Positions 27,284 through 36,921 of a stretch of DNA of 64,000 nucleotides are shown here, piece after piece. The stretch spans positions 35,221 to 99,220 of the forward strand of contig JALONH010000010.1 of the NCBI GenBank assembly GCA_025455005.1. Reading direction: 5' to 3'. The notes beneath the pieces were generated by a model, which was not told where the DNA came from, ran no database searches, and saw only the letters and a list, made by a program, of their open reading frames with translations. Every line of letters starts with the position of its first letter. The stretch's first letter is position 1. Source of the DNA: Cytophagaceae bacterium. GTDB taxonomy: Bacteria; Bacteroidota; Bacteroidia; Cytophagales; Cytophagaceae. A program made the translations under genes and the position numbers.

Positions 27284-29524
27284 TTAAGAAGAAAAACGCG
27301 ACTTTAATTGAGCTAATTTCGTTTGCATATCTCCTTCAACCTCTTTTTCCTTTTTACCTCCGGATTTTATTTTTGATCCGCCTCCAGCTGAAGCGCCCTC
27401 TGCTTTCATAGATAAACTAATGCGCTTACGGGCTTCATCCACTTCCATAACTGTCACCATCACTTTTTGTTGAACTTTTACTACTTCTGAAGGATCTGTA
27501 ATAAAGCGATCAGTTAGTTGGCTGATATGTATTAATCCGTCTTGGTGCACTCCAATATCAACGAATACACCAAATTTTGTCATATTGGTAACCACTCCCG
27601 GTAACCGCATACCGATCCTTAAATCGCTAATGTCATTTACGCCCTCTGTAAACGATACCAATTCAAACTCTTGACGTGGATCGCGTCCCGGTTTTTCCAA
27701 TTCTGCTATAATATCCTTTAAAGTTGGTAACCCTACCGTTTCACTTACATATTTTTTAATATCGATTTGTTTTCGAATGTCAGCTTTGATTAATAAATCT
27801 TGAACACTTGCGTTTAATTCTTTTGCCATTTGTTCTACGATAGCATACCGTTCCGGGTGAACCGCACTGCGATCTAATGGATGTTCCGCGTCTCGAATGC
27901 GAAGAAATCCTGCACATTGTTCAAACGCTTTATCTCCCATTATGGCTACTTTTTTCAAATCCTGACGCGAACGAAACGCTCCGTTCGTTGTTCGATATTC
28001 AATAATATTTTGCGCTAGTTGAGGTCCTAATCCGGATACATAGGTTAACAATTGTTTACTGGCAGTATTGACTTCCACACCAACGCTGTTCACACAACTC
28101 ATCACAACAGTATCCAAGCTCTTCTTCAATAAGACTTGATCTACATCATGTTGGTATTGACCTACCCCTATCGATTTAGGATCAATCTTTACCAATTCGG
28201 CTAAGGGGTCCATCAAGCGACGACCTATAGAAATGGCTCCTCTTACAGTAATATCTTGATCCGGAAATTCTTCCCGAGCCACTTCGGATGCGGAATATAT
28301 GGAAGCCCCACTTTCGTTTACCATAACAATTAATATGTTCGTCGGTAAACCAATACTTTTTATAAAAGACTCTGTTTCTCTTCCGGCTGTTCCATTTCCT
28401 ATTGCTATGGCCTGAATATCGTAACGAATACAAAGTGCGCCAATAATTGCAGCGGCTTGATCTCTTTGTCTGTTTTCATGTGGATAGATGGCGGTAAATT
28501 CTTTTAACGTCCCTACAGCATCTAGTACAACAACCTTACAACCCGTTCTAAAACCCGGGTCTATTGCCAGTATATTTTTTTGACCAAGAGGTGCAGCCAA
28601 CAGTAATTGACGTAAATTTTCTGCAAACACTTGAATGGCTTCTTCATCTGCTTTTTGTTTCGATCCCATTCGTACTTCTGTTTCCATGGATGGGCGTAAC
28701 AATCGGCGATACGCATCTTTAACTGCTATTTTCACTTGATCCGAAGCTTCATTTTTAGCTTTTACGAATTGATTTTCTAAAATAGCCAACGCTGTATCTT
28801 CATCCGGTAAAATATCTAAAGACAAAATCATTTCCTTTTCCCCTCTTCGCATGGCTAATAAGCGATGCGAAGGTACTTTAGCTAAAGGCTCTGACCATTC
28901 GAAATAATCACGATACTTCTGACCTTCCGTTTCTTTGCCGGTCATTACTTTAGATGTAAGAATGGCTTTGTCCAAGAACAATTGTCGAATCGACGCACGA
29001 GCAGAAGTATCTTCATTGATTCGTTCCGCTATAATATCCCGCGCTCCGCTCAAGGCTTCCTCTGCCGATGTAACACCCTTTGCACTATCAACAAACTCAT
29101 TTGCCTTAGCTGTAATATCTGCTGATGATTGTTCCCAAATAAAATCAGCTAATGGTTCTAAGCCTTTTTCTTTTGCAATGGATGCTTTGGTTTTGCGTTT
29201 GGGCTTGTAGGGTAAATAAATATCTTCTAACACAGCCATTGTTTCAGCAGCTGCGATGGCCGACTCCAATTCCGGAGTTAATTTACCTTGTTCTTGAATA
29301 GACTTTAAAATAGATTCCTTCCGTTTTTCTAATTCCCTAAGTTGTTCAGCACGATCGCGAATACTTGCCACCTGCACTTCGTCTAAACTACCGGTTACTT
29401 CTTTTCGATAACGTGAGATAAACGGAACAGTAGCACCGGAATCCAGTAATTCTAGAGTAGCTTCTGTCTGTTTAATGGAAATAGAAAGTTCAGAAGCGAT
29501 TGTAGACAGTAGGGTAAACGACAT
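27284..29524 (-). CDS. Tex family RNA-binding protein
   Basis: 746 residues, normal for Tex. Order: N-terminal helical Tex domain (SRYRKEVTGSLDEVQV near residue 37, YLPYKPKRKTKA near 103), a YqgF/RNase H-like core (ILAIDPGFRTGCKVVVLD, ~320), helix-hairpin-helix motifs (~500-570), and a C-terminal S1 domain (GMRLPGVVTNMTKFGVFVDI). It is a nucleic-acid-binding factor linked to transcription and RNA metabolism. It ends in a Lys/Gly-rich linker and short tail. It is transcribed alone. Confidence 0.96.
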   Translation of the reverse strand: MSFTLLSTIASELSISIKQTEATLELLDSGATVPFISRYRKEVTGSLDEVQVASIRDRAEQLRELEKRKESILKSIQEQGKLTPELESAIAAAETMAVLEDIYLPYKPKRKTKASIAKEKGLEPLADFIWEQSSADITAKANEFVDSAKGVTSAEEALSGARDIIAERINEDTSARASIRQLFLDKAILTSKVMTGKETEGQKYRDYFEWSEPLAKVPSHRLLAMRRGEKEMILSLDILPDEDTALAILENQFVKAKNEASDQVKIAVKDAYRRLLRPSMETEVRMGSKQKADEEAIQVFAENLRQLLLAAPLGQKNILAIDPGFRTGCKVVVLDAVGTLKEFTAIYPHENRQRDQAAAIIGALCIRYDIQAIAIGNGTAGRETESFIKSIGLPTNILIVMVNESGASIYSASEVAREEFPDQDITVRGAISIGRRLMDPLAELVKIDPKSIGVGQYQHDVDQVLLKKSLDTVVMSCVNSVGVEVNTASKQLLTYVSGLGPQLAQNIIEYRTTNGAFRSRQDLKKVAIMGDKAFEQCAGFLRIRDAEHPLDRSAVHPERYAIVEQMAKELNASVQDLLIKADIRKQIDIKKYVSETVGLPTLKDIIAELEKPGRDPRQEFELVSFTEGVNDISDLRIGMRLPGVVTNMTKFGVFVDIGVHQDGLIHISQLTDRFITDPSEVVKVQQKVMVTVMEVDEARKRISLSMKAEGASAGGGSKIKSGGKKEKEVEGDMQTKLAQLKSRFSS

Positions 29525-29628
29525 TGGAAGGTTATTAAAGATGTTGTGAATGGAGAAATTGTAAATATTAAATTATGAGTTTTGAATTATACGAAAGAAA
29601 TTTTTGTCACCTGCAAGGAAATCAACCT

Positions 29629-30486
29629 TTACTTATGTAAAACAGCCTGTACGATGTAACCTTGTTTCCTGAGCAATACAATCATACCCTCGTTACCACA
29701 TAGATGAGCTGCACCTACCGCCAATACTACTTTACGTGCTTTCATTTGTTCTATGAAGCGTTTGGTCATGATTCGATTACGTTGAACAAGAATGGCTTCG
29801 TTGAATTCGTCCGGCATATCTTCTTCTGAAACGAGTGCATCCAGACTATCCAAATTCTCGGATAGATAAATGCGTAACATTTCTTCCATCAATACTTTTT
29901 CTTCCTCTATATGTTTGATTTGTTCAACCAGAAGTAGGGCTTGTTCTTCTATTGATAATTTGTCCAATACCGCTACTTGCTCTTGAATAGTTTCAATCCC
30001 TCCAACGGCTATACCTTGTTTTACGGCATACTGTTGTAAGTATAAATCCAAGGGATATTTTTGATCTTTTGGTAATAAGTCATCGGATATTAATGAGGAA
30101 ATAAAAATAGGTTTTACTTTATTTAATAATAGACTATACATCCCTAGATGTTTTTTTACATACTTTTTAACAAGCGTATAGTCAGAATCGGATAAGTAGA
30201 TACGCAAGGATTGACCTTCCGGCATTAGGAAAGAAGCTGCGTGTTGTCGAATGGCTTGTTTGTCGGTTAAGTCTAATTCACCCAATAAAACATCAGCTTG
30301 TTGAATTGCCCTATATAAAGAATCTGAAAAATGGAAGACACGTCCGTCGCGAATGTGTATGGTTCCAAAAAGATAAGAGGTATCCTTTTGCTCCGGGTGA
30401 ATAACCTTCCAAAGTAATCCCGTACCCTGAGCAAATCCGGAAAGTGCCGATAGAAAAACGAAACAAGTTAGGATGAAACCTTTCAT
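29629..30486 (-). CDS. TraB/GumN family protein
   Basis: 285 residues from the ATG at 30486 (the open frame reaches a TTG three codons upstream). It has a signal peptide MKGFILTCFVFLSALSGFAQ. The family motifs are present: SYLFGTIHIRD near the N-terminus, a Glu-containing GELDL strand, and VLAVGAAHLCG near the C-terminus, the two conserved His/Gly motifs proposed to form a metallo-enzyme active site related to Tiki proteases. The mature protein is probably periplasmic. Its substrate is unknown. Confidence 0.88.
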   Translation of the reverse strand: MKGFILTCFVFLSALSGFAQGTGLLWKVIHPEQKDTSYLFGTIHIRDGRVFHFSDSLYRAIQQADVLLGELDLTDKQAIRQHAASFLMPEGQSLRIYLSDSDYTLVKKYVKKHLGMYSLLLNKVKPIFISSLISDDLLPKDQKYPLDLYLQQYAVKQGIAVGGIETIQEQVAVLDKLSIEEQALLLVEQIKHIEEEKVLMEEMLRIYLSENLDSLDALVSEEDMPDEFNEAILVQRNRIMTKRFIEQMKARKVVLAVGAAHLCGNEGMIVLLRKQGYIVQAVLHK

Positions 30487-30578
30487 AGTTAACAAAAATG
30501 CATTTTAGAGCGGTATAGTGGAAATAAGCAGTACTTTTTTTTCCCACGAATATTTAAGATATTGTGCAAACATTTATC

Positions 30579-30974
30579 ATGAAAACAGTTGCTTTTTATA
30601 TCCTTTTGATAGTGGGCCTTGTAGGTTTATCTACACACACCGTAGGAGCACAGGACGATCAGCCGCAAGCTAAAACAAAAAAATCCAAACCATCTAAAGA
30701 TGCGAACGGAAGTCATCAAAACAATGGCAATACGCAAGAAGCTTTGGATGCTCAAAATCAAGATCAGTTAAAAAAACAGATGACGCCGGAACAGGAAAAG
30801 TACCTGAAGGACATGGCGAAGATTAAAAAAGAGAAAGAAAAGCGGAATGCAGCTACACGTAAACAAGCTGATAAACGTGCTGCACAACGTTTAAATGCCG
30901 CTAAAAAGAAAACCAGCTCGAAGAAAAAGGCTTATGTAAAAAATAAAAATAAGTCGGCAAAGAAGAAAAGATAA
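30579..30974 (+). CDS. secreted lysine-rich protein, function unknown
   Basis: 131 residues from the ATG at 30579 (a GTG at 30564 is the longest-frame start, but it would add five residues before a complete signal peptide MKTVAFYILLIVGLVGLSTHTVGA). The mature part is almost entirely polar: a Gln/Asn-rich centre followed by a helical Lys/Glu/Ala region and a C-terminal stretch of Lys and Ser/Ala (KKKTSSKKKAYVK). Low complexity, highly basic; it could bind nucleic acid, cell-surface polysaccharide or lipid A phosphates. No domain recognised. The 262 bases downstream hold no gene that I can see. Confidence 0.65.
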   Translation: MKTVAFYILLIVGLVGLSTHTVGAQDDQPQAKTKKSKPSKDANGSHQNNGNTQEALDAQNQDQLKKQMTPEQEKYLKDMAKIKKEKEKRNAATRKQADKRAAQRLNAAKKKTSSKKKAYVKNKNKSAKKKR

Positions 30975-31236
30975 TACATCCTTACTTCTATTTCATTTTA
31001 ATTCTAAATAATGTTTTTTCATAAAATATCTCTCAGATAACCTAATGGGTTTACATTTCATGAATTGACGTACGGTATTTCCTCCCTACTTATCTTAATC
31101 TTATAAAGCAGTTCGTTCATTAACCTAAATTAGGGTGCATTGAATTAAGGATAAAAAAAGTACACCATTCTACCCTTTCTCTTCAACTAAAAAACAACAA
31201 AATTTTTAAATATTATTCCCTTATAATTGGTATAAA

Positions 31237-31734
31237 TTACAAATCCTTTTTGGGATATAAAAAGTGTTTCATACTTGCAGTGTTTTGGGAGATATTTTCC
31301 CAAGACATGGATTCCCACTGTAACACCACTACTCCACAAGTAGGAATGTTACCCAACACCTCTCCCGTTAAATATTCTGCAACAAAAGTTAACCCGGGAT
31401 TATGTCCTACGATAGCTACTGATTGTTTTTCTTCCGGTAATTCATTTATCACACGTAATAGAGTGCGCAACGACGCTTCATAGATATCCTCTACCCATTC
31501 TATCTTTTCTAATGGGTAAGCCATCTGCTCTGTCATATATTCTAAGGTCATCCGCGTCCGCTCAGATGGACTGGATAGAATCCATTCCGGAACTAAACCC
31601 AAAGACTTTAATTTAGCCCCCATACGAGGAGCATCCGATATACCTCGAGCATTTAAGGTACGGTCAAAATCTTTTTGACCTAAAACAGACCAATCCGACT
31701 TAGCATGACGTATAAGGAAAAGGGTTTTATACAT
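31237..31734 (-). CDS. sixA: SixA-type phosphohistidine phosphatase
   Basis: 165 residues. It is a histidine-phosphatase-superfamily protein: catalytic His10 in LIRHAKSDW, Arg in SPSERTRMT, and the second His in AIVGHNPGL (~110). The RHAKSDW start is typical of the short SixA group, which removes phosphate from His of HPt or PTS proteins. There is no histidine kinase nearby. The 160 bases upstream, before topA, contain promoter-like sequence only. Confidence 0.9.
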   Translation of the reverse strand: MYKTLFLIRHAKSDWSVLGQKDFDRTLNARGISDAPRMGAKLKSLGLVPEWILSSPSERTRMTLEYMTEQMAYPLEKIEWVEDIYEASLRTLLRVINELPEEKQSVAIVGHNPGLTFVAEYLTGEVLGNIPTCGVVVLQWESMSWENISQNTASMKHFLYPKKDL

Positions 31735-31836
31735 ATATATAAGGTAAAAATTTCATTTCTAGTTACAATAATACATAAAATGGAATAGAACTCTAAGAAT
31801 AAACTATAAATATCTACTATTCAATATGTTGAAATT

Positions 31837-31844
31837 TAGGTTTG
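31837..31844 (+). promoter_or_regulatory. -7 box upstream of topA
   Basis: TAGGTTTG matches TAnnTTTG exactly and lies 50 bases before the topA ATG. The -33 position is not a good match, so support is partial. Confidence 0.4.
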
Positions 31845-31894
31845 CATTTTAGAAAAAATAATGTTCATATTTGCCGATTATAGCCACACGCTTT

Positions 31895-34372
31895 ATGTCA
31901 AAAAATTTAGTAATCGTTGAGTCTCCTGCAAAAGCCAAAACAATCGAAGGGTATTTGGGTAAGGATTTTACTGTTCGGTCCAGTTATGGCCACGTTCGAG
32001 ATTTACCTAAAGGGGACTCCGCCATCGATATTAAAAATGGATTTAAACCAACATATGTTGTTTCTGAAGATAAAAAGGAAGTCATCAAAGAATTAAAAAA
32101 GTTAGTAAAAGAAGCAGATGTTGTTTGGTTAGCGACGGATGATGACCGAGAAGGGGAAGCTATTTCTTGGCATTTACAAGAAGCACTCGACTTAAACGAT
32201 AAAGCGACTCGCCGAATCGTTTTTCGAGAAATCACTAAAAATGCCATTCAAAATGCTATTCAAAATCCTAGAGGTATTGATATTGATTTGGTAAACGCCC
32301 AACAAGCACGTCGGGTTTTAGACCGATTGGTAGGTTTTGAAATGTCCCCTGTGCTTTGGAAAAAAATTAAAGCAGGTTTGTCTGCCGGACGGGTTCAATC
32401 GGTTGCGGTTCGATTAGTAGTAGATAGAGAGCGGGAAGTAGATCAGTTTAATGCAGCAGCACAATTTAAAGTAAACGCAGAATTTAAAGCCGGCGGGAAA
32501 GTAATAAAAGCAGAATTAGAAGAACGTTTTGACAAAGAAGCGGATGCAATGGCCTTCTTAAAAGGTTTAATCCAAGCAAACTTCAGTGTACAAAATCTTG
32601 AAAAAAAACCGGGTAAAAAAACACCGGCTGCCCCCTTTACTACGTCCACCCTCCAACAAGAAGCGTCGCGTAAATTGAGTTTTTCTGTTGCTCAAACCAT
32701 GACGTTAGCTCAACGGTTGTACGAAGCAGGTAAGATTTCTTATATGAGAACGGACTCTGTAGCCTTGTCTGAATTTGCATTGAATGCGGCTAAAGACGCG
32801 ATCACAGCTGCATATGGCGAGGCCTTTGTTCATACCCGTAGGTATAAAAATAAAAACGAAAACGCTCAAGAGGCGCACGAAGCTATTCGACCGACTGACT
32901 TTACAGTTACGCAAGCCGGAACGGAGCGCAATGAACAACGGTTGTATGAGTTAATCTGGAAACGTGCCATTGCTTCTCAAATGGCAGATGCTCAAATAGA
33001 ACGTACGATTGTCACTATTGGGAATTCAAATACGAAAGATACGTTTACTGCTACCGGAGAAATCATCACCTTTGAAGGGTTTTTAAAGGTTTACATTGAG
33101 TCTTCCGATGATGAAGAGGAAGAAGATGCAGCCGGTACTTTACCTCCCTTATCGATTAACCAAGCATTAGAACTTCAACAAATACAAGCGTTAGAGCGCT
33201 ACACTCGTCCTCCGGCTCGGTACACAGAAGCCAGCTTAGTAAAAAAACTAGAAGAAATGGGAATTGGACGACCATCTACCTATGCTCCTACTATATCTAC
33301 TATTCAAAAGCGGGGGTATGTTGTGAAAGAAAATCGTGATGGTAAAGAACGTAAGCTAACGCAACTCATTTTAAAAGATAATACTATTAAAGAAGGAATC
33401 GTAACGGAGATTACCGGACAGGAAAAAATGAAATTATTCCCAACGGATCTAGCTATGATTACGAATGATTTTTTAGTGGAACACTTTCCTAATGTTACCG
33501 ATTTTTCGTTCACTGCTCGTGTAGAAAAAGAATTTGATGAAATAGCAGAGGGTAAAAAGAAATGGGATAAAATGATTGATGCCTTTTATACCTCGTTTCA
33601 TAAACAAGTGGAAAAAACGGAAGCGGTCGAACGCTCCACTATCAATACAGGACGTGAATTAGGCCGTCATCCGGAGACAGGGGAATTGGTGTTAGCCCGA
33701 TTAGGTCGTTTTGGCCCCTATGTTCAAATAGGAGAAGGCGATGAAGAGAAAGGTATTAAACCACAATACGCGAGCTTACGAAAAGGCCAATTGATTGAAA
33801 ATATATCGTTAGCAGATGCCTTAGAATTGTTTAAACTTCCTAGAGAAATCGGCACATTTGAAGGCAAACCTATGGTAGTGGGAATTGGTCGTTTTGGACC
33901 TTATATTCGACATGATAGTAAGTTTGTATCTATCCCTAAAACAGATGACCCTATGGCTATCGATGAAGCACGGGGAGTAGAACTGATTGAAGCCAAACGT
34001 ATTTCGGATGCTGCGAAATTGATTAAAGATTTTAAAGAAAGTGAATATATTAAAATATTAAATGGTCGATGGGGTCCGTTTTTAGCAATTGGTAAAAACA
34101 ATTTTAAATTACCTAAAGATAAGGAACCGGCATTGTTGACTTTGGAAGATTGTTTGAAAATAGCCGGGTTAGATCACTTACCAACGGAAGAAGACGCCGG
34201 TTTGAAAAAACCAACAGCAAAGAAAAGTGCTAAAAAAGCGAGTACCAAAACGGCAGCAGTGAAAAAAACGGCAGTAAAGAAACAGGCGGCAAAAAAAACA
34301 GCGGCGAAGAAAACGACTAGTAAAAAAGTAACCGTAAAAAAGGCTGCTATAAAAAAGACAACAAAAAAATAA
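31895..34372 (+). CDS. topA: DNA topoisomerase I with histone-H1-like tail
   Basis: 825 residues from the ATG at 31895 (the longest frame begins at a TTG, 31871). It relaxes negative supercoils. The toprim acids are in TDDDREGE (residues 81-88) and the catalytic Tyr283 in ISYMRTDS. Instead of C-terminal zinc ribbons it has repeated TopA_C units (ELGRHPETGELVLARLGRFGPYVQIG and later copies with GRFGPYI and GRWGPFLAI). The last ~55 residues are almost only Lys, Ala and Thr (AKK/VKK repeats), a basic tail like that of histone H1, probably increasing DNA binding. Confidence 0.97.
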   Translation: MSKNLVIVESPAKAKTIEGYLGKDFTVRSSYGHVRDLPKGDSAIDIKNGFKPTYVVSEDKKEVIKELKKLVKEADVVWLATDDDREGEAISWHLQEALDLNDKATRRIVFREITKNAIQNAIQNPRGIDIDLVNAQQARRVLDRLVGFEMSPVLWKKIKAGLSAGRVQSVAVRLVVDREREVDQFNAAAQFKVNAEFKAGGKVIKAELEERFDKEADAMAFLKGLIQANFSVQNLEKKPGKKTPAAPFTTSTLQQEASRKLSFSVAQTMTLAQRLYEAGKISYMRTDSVALSEFALNAAKDAITAAYGEAFVHTRRYKNKNENAQEAHEAIRPTDFTVTQAGTERNEQRLYELIWKRAIASQMADAQIERTIVTIGNSNTKDTFTATGEIITFEGFLKVYIESSDDEEEEDAAGTLPPLSINQALELQQIQALERYTRPPARYTEASLVKKLEEMGIGRPSTYAPTISTIQKRGYVVKENRDGKERKLTQLILKDNTIKEGIVTEITGQEKMKLFPTDLAMITNDFLVEHFPNVTDFSFTARVEKEFDEIAEGKKKWDKMIDAFYTSFHKQVEKTEAVERSTINTGRELGRHPETGELVLARLGRFGPYVQIGEGDEEKGIKPQYASLRKGQLIENISLADALELFKLPREIGTFEGKPMVVGIGRFGPYIRHDSKFVSIPKTDDPMAIDEARGVELIEAKRISDAAKLIKDFKESEYIKILNGRWGPFLAIGKNNFKLPKDKEPALLTLEDCLKIAGLDHLPTEEDAGLKKPTAKKSAKKASTKTAAVKKTAVKKQAAKKTAAKKTTSKKVTVKKAAIKKTTKK

Positions 34373-34416
34373 TGGCATGATTTTTTAATGAAGAGTACAT
34401 CTAAACCAGAATTAGT

Positions 34417-34953
34417 ATGAAAAAAACCGTTTATCTATTCTTATTGGTTTGTCTATCCCCATTGTTGAGTTTTGGACAATTACCAATTGATTCCGTTACT
34501 AAAAAAGTAAGTTACACAGGTGTAGAGCAAATTGCCGGTGCAACCATGGCGGACTTATATAAAAGAGCAAAGAACTGTAATGCCGATGGATCTGCTGTTG
34601 TGATGGACAATTCCACTACAGGTATCTATAGTTATAAAGGTTCTTTTTCAGTCCTGTATTCTGCACCACAACCGGGATTGAAACACAGTGGTAAAGTAAG
34701 TTATGCGGTAACCATTGCCGTAAAAGATGGTCGTTATAAGTATGTTATTACAGACTTAGTACACACCTCTGAAAAAGGCAATGGTGGAGGCTTAGAGCGC
34801 TCTATACCGGAATGTAATAAATACGTACTGACCTTAGCGGGATGGGCCGAAATAAAAAAACAAGCCGAAACTCAAATGAATACCTTAGTGGCCAATATTA
34901 AAAGAGGTATGAATCCTAGTACTGTTCCGGCCAATATTGGAAACGATTGGTAA
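34417..34953 (+). CDS. secreted DUF4468-like protein
   Basis: 178 residues with a signal peptide (MKKTVYLFLLVCLSPLLSFGQ). The mature part has the DUF4468 pattern: YTGVEQIAGATMADLYKRAKNC near residue 34, then beta strands SYAVTIAVKDGRYKYVITD and a C-terminal helical segment. DUF4468 proteins are common Bacteroidota periplasmic proteins with a TBP-like fold and unknown function. It lies 44 bases after topA, so it may share its transcript. A hairpin terminator follows at 34981. Confidence 0.7.
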   Translation: MKKTVYLFLLVCLSPLLSFGQLPIDSVTKKVSYTGVEQIAGATMADLYKRAKNCNADGSAVVMDNSTTGIYSYKGSFSVLYSAPQPGLKHSGKVSYAVTIAVKDGRYKYVITDLVHTSEKGNGGGLERSIPECNKYVLTLAGWAEIKKQAETQMNTLVANIKRGMNPSTVPANIGNDW

Positions 34954-34980
34954 CAATTTAGGTACTAGTAACAAGTAATT

Positions 34981-35028
34981 AGCCATTAGATAAAATGTCA
35001 TAAGCATGAATCTAGTGGCTTTTTTTTA
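34981..35028 (+). terminator. terminator after the DUF4468-like gene
   Basis: Stem AGCCATTAGA/TCTAGTGGCT (one G-U pair) with a 20-nt loop, then TTTTTTT. The long loop lowers confidence. Confidence 0.6.
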
Positions 35029-35068
35029 AGTAATGGTTCCTAGGTATTTAATAGGATTAACAGGAAGA

Positions 35069-35131
35069 CTAATCTATTTTCATTAAATCTGAAGGAGAAA
35101 TTTCTAATACTTCTGCTAATAAAAAAATCAT
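35069..35131 (-). pseudogene. C-terminal fragment of an XRE-type HTH regulator
   Basis: The minus strand reads MIFLLAEVLEISPSDLMKID then a stop; upstream in frame (CNDYT) it runs into a stop. LAEVLEISPSDL matches the last helix of an XRE/Cro DNA-binding domain. The first two-thirds of such a domain are missing. With 35209-35421 it makes up a 350-base patch of gene remains between topA/DUF4468 and the sirtuin gene. Confidence 0.5.
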
Positions 35132-35208
35132 AGTATAGTCATTACATTAATGATTTTCAAAATAAATCAATTTTAGGTATTTTGTATGTATCTGAACTAT
35201 AATCAGGA

Positions 35209-35421
35209 ATGAACCATGAAATTGAATCTATCATTTCAGGAACGAGCAAGGTTAAGCATGGAAATGTTATCCAAGCAATTGCCCATTACCTTAGAAGAAG
35301 CAAGAGCTCAAGCAAGTTGGATTTGAGATAAAAGTCAATCAAAGAACAAAAAAAATCGCTCTTAATTTAATACGAGCACAAGAATAACCTTAAACTACAC
35401 ACAGCATTAAGCCCTAGGCTT
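35209..35421 (+). pseudogene. decayed 5' end of a gene, possibly a polyvalent-protein-type kinase
   Basis: From the ATG at 35209 the frame gives 40 residues (MNHEIESIISGTSKVKHGNV and on) to a TAA, then continues in the same frame as KSIKEQKKSLLI, a second TAA, and YEHKNNLKL. The pattern EIESIISG-x-SKVKHGNVIQAIAHYLRR followed by EQKKSLL and NNL resembles, from memory, the start of Bacteroidota hypothetical proteins related to kinases found in polyvalent mobile-element proteins; this attribution is weak. Two in-frame stops and no continuation make it a relic. It lies next to the XRE fragment. Confidence 0.45.
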
Positions 35422-35446
35422 TAAGCTATAAAAACTTTCCATTCCT

Positions 35447-36139
35447 ATGCTTCACCTTGTCATCCTTACCGGCGCCGGAATATCGGCAGAAAGCGGATTA
35501 AAAACCTTTAGAGGTAATGATGGACTTTGGGAAGGTTATGCCATAGAGGAAGTGGCCACTCCTCAAGCTTGGAAGAAAAATCCTGCTTTGGTATTAGAGT
35601 TTTATAATATGCGCAGAAAAGCGGCACTGGAGGCTACCCCCAATGCTGCCCATATAGCATTAGCTGAGGCTGAAAAAGATTTTACCATCTCCATCATCAC
35701 TCAAAACGTAGATGATTTACATGAGCGAGCCGGATCAAAAAATATAGTACACTTACATGGACAATTAAATCAATCCCGAAGTACCTTAGACCCTTCAAAA
35801 ATTTATCCTATCGAGGGATGGCAATTAAATCCGGGTGATACATGTCCACGCGGGTCACAACTACGACCTAATATCGTCTGGTTTGGTGAAGCGGTACCTA
35901 AAATGGATGAAGCAATAAAAATCACATCGACAGCGGATGTCTTTATGGTAGTGGGCACTTCTTTGCAAGTCTATCCAGCAGCAGGACTCCTTTATGAAGT
36001 ACCCTCTTCCTGCCCTATTTATTTAGTCGATCCAAGTGCTTCTGAGATCACAGTACCCGGTTCCGTAGTTACCTTCTCAGAAAAGGCAAGTACTGGAGTG
36101 CCCAAAGCTCTGGAGGATATAAAGAAAAGCCATAGGTAA
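35447..36139 (+). CDS. cobB: NAD-dependent protein deacylase, class III sirtuin
   Basis: 230 residues. It removes acyl groups from lysine using NAD. GAGISAESG (residues 9-17), TQNVDDLH (85-92) and catalytic His104 in VHLHG are present. Tyr53 and Arg56 (FYNMRR) are the pair that marks class III enzymes favouring succinyl- and other acidic acyl groups. The zinc-binding cysteines of other sirtuins are absent in the segment after HLHG, as in many short bacterial forms. The acs gene in this window encodes a classic substrate (lysine-regulated acetyl-CoA synthetase), but the two are not adjacent. Confidence 0.94.
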   Translation: MLHLVILTGAGISAESGLKTFRGNDGLWEGYAIEEVATPQAWKKNPALVLEFYNMRRKAALEATPNAAHIALAEAEKDFTISIITQNVDDLHERAGSKNIVHLHGQLNQSRSTLDPSKIYPIEGWQLNPGDTCPRGSQLRPNIVWFGEAVPKMDEAIKITSTADVFMVVGTSLQVYPAAGLLYEVPSSCPIYLVDPSASEITVPGSVVTFSEKASTGVPKALEDIKKSHR

Positions 36140-36193
36140 TTTTTACAATACACAAACCCTTAATGCTTATGTTTTTAGTATTGTAGAGTAGCA

Positions 36194-36919
36194 TTACCCT
36201 AACCAACCCCTTAATACATCTCCAACAAAATACGACAAGGCGGCAGCTATCCCACCAAGAGCTACTGTTTCAAAAATGCCTTGTAACCAATTCCGTTCGT
36301 TTACTTTACTTTTTAATATACCTACAACTGACAAGCCAATCCCCGTAAATAAACAAGACAAAAGAAATAATTTATCTTCAGGTAAGCCTAACCACCCTTG
36401 AAGTACATAAGATAATAAAGGTATGGCTCCAATCACAACAAACGAAAGAAACGTTACAAAGGCCGTATTGAAAGGGGTTTTAGAGTCGTCCCGAACCATC
36501 TCTAGTTCTTCTTTCATCATGGTATCTACCCACACATCTTTATCTTTTGTAATTACCGCAACGACCTGTTCCAATAATTCTCCTTCAAAGCCTTTCTTTT
36601 GATAAATCTCTCGAATTTCTTCTATTTCTTTTTCTCGTAGGTTATCGATTTCCCAATATTCAACGGCTTTGTGTCGCTCATAACTTTCCAATTCCGATTT
36701 ACTAGAAATATAATTTCCAACAGACATGGAAAAACCATCTGCAATTAAATTGGCTATACCTAAAATAATTACAATGGATGTATCTAAACCCGCTCCTGCA
36801 GCACCAGCAACAACCGCAAATGTAGTGATGGCGCCATCTATCCCACCATATACAAACTCTGCAATATAATCTTTAGATAACCAAAACAATTTTTCGTCTT
36901 TATGCCATTGACCTTCCAT
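36194..36919 (-). CDS. VIT1/CCC1-family Fe/Mn transporter
   Basis: 241 residues from the ATG at 36919; the frame can be extended to a TTG two codons upstream. About five membrane segments are visible: residues ~25-43 and 47-66, then a cytosolic charged insert ([23 protein letters not shown], ~85-110), then ~150-170, 183-200 and 210-235. [20 protein letters not shown] and the Asp/Met residues of [21 protein letters not shown] are family hallmarks for divalent metal binding. It likely exports or sequesters iron/manganese. It follows menC by 2 bases. Confidence 0.9.
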   Translation of the reverse strand: MEGQWHKDEKLFWLSKDYIAEFVYGGIDGAITTFAVVAGAAGAGLDTSIVIILGIANLIADGFSMSVGNYISSKSELESYERHKAVEYWEIDNLREKEIEEIREIYQKKGFEGELLEQVVAVITKDKDVWVDTMMKEELEMVRDDSKTPFNTAFVTFLSFVVIGAIPLLSYVLQGWLGLPEDKLFLLSCLFTGIGLSVVGILKSKVNERNWLQGIFETVALGGIAAALSYFVGDVLRGWLG

Positions 36920-36921
36920 AC

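Noticed and set aside
31984..32938. Several minus-strand frames inside topA
   Set aside because: Shadows of a strongly conserved gene, with no start context or motifs.
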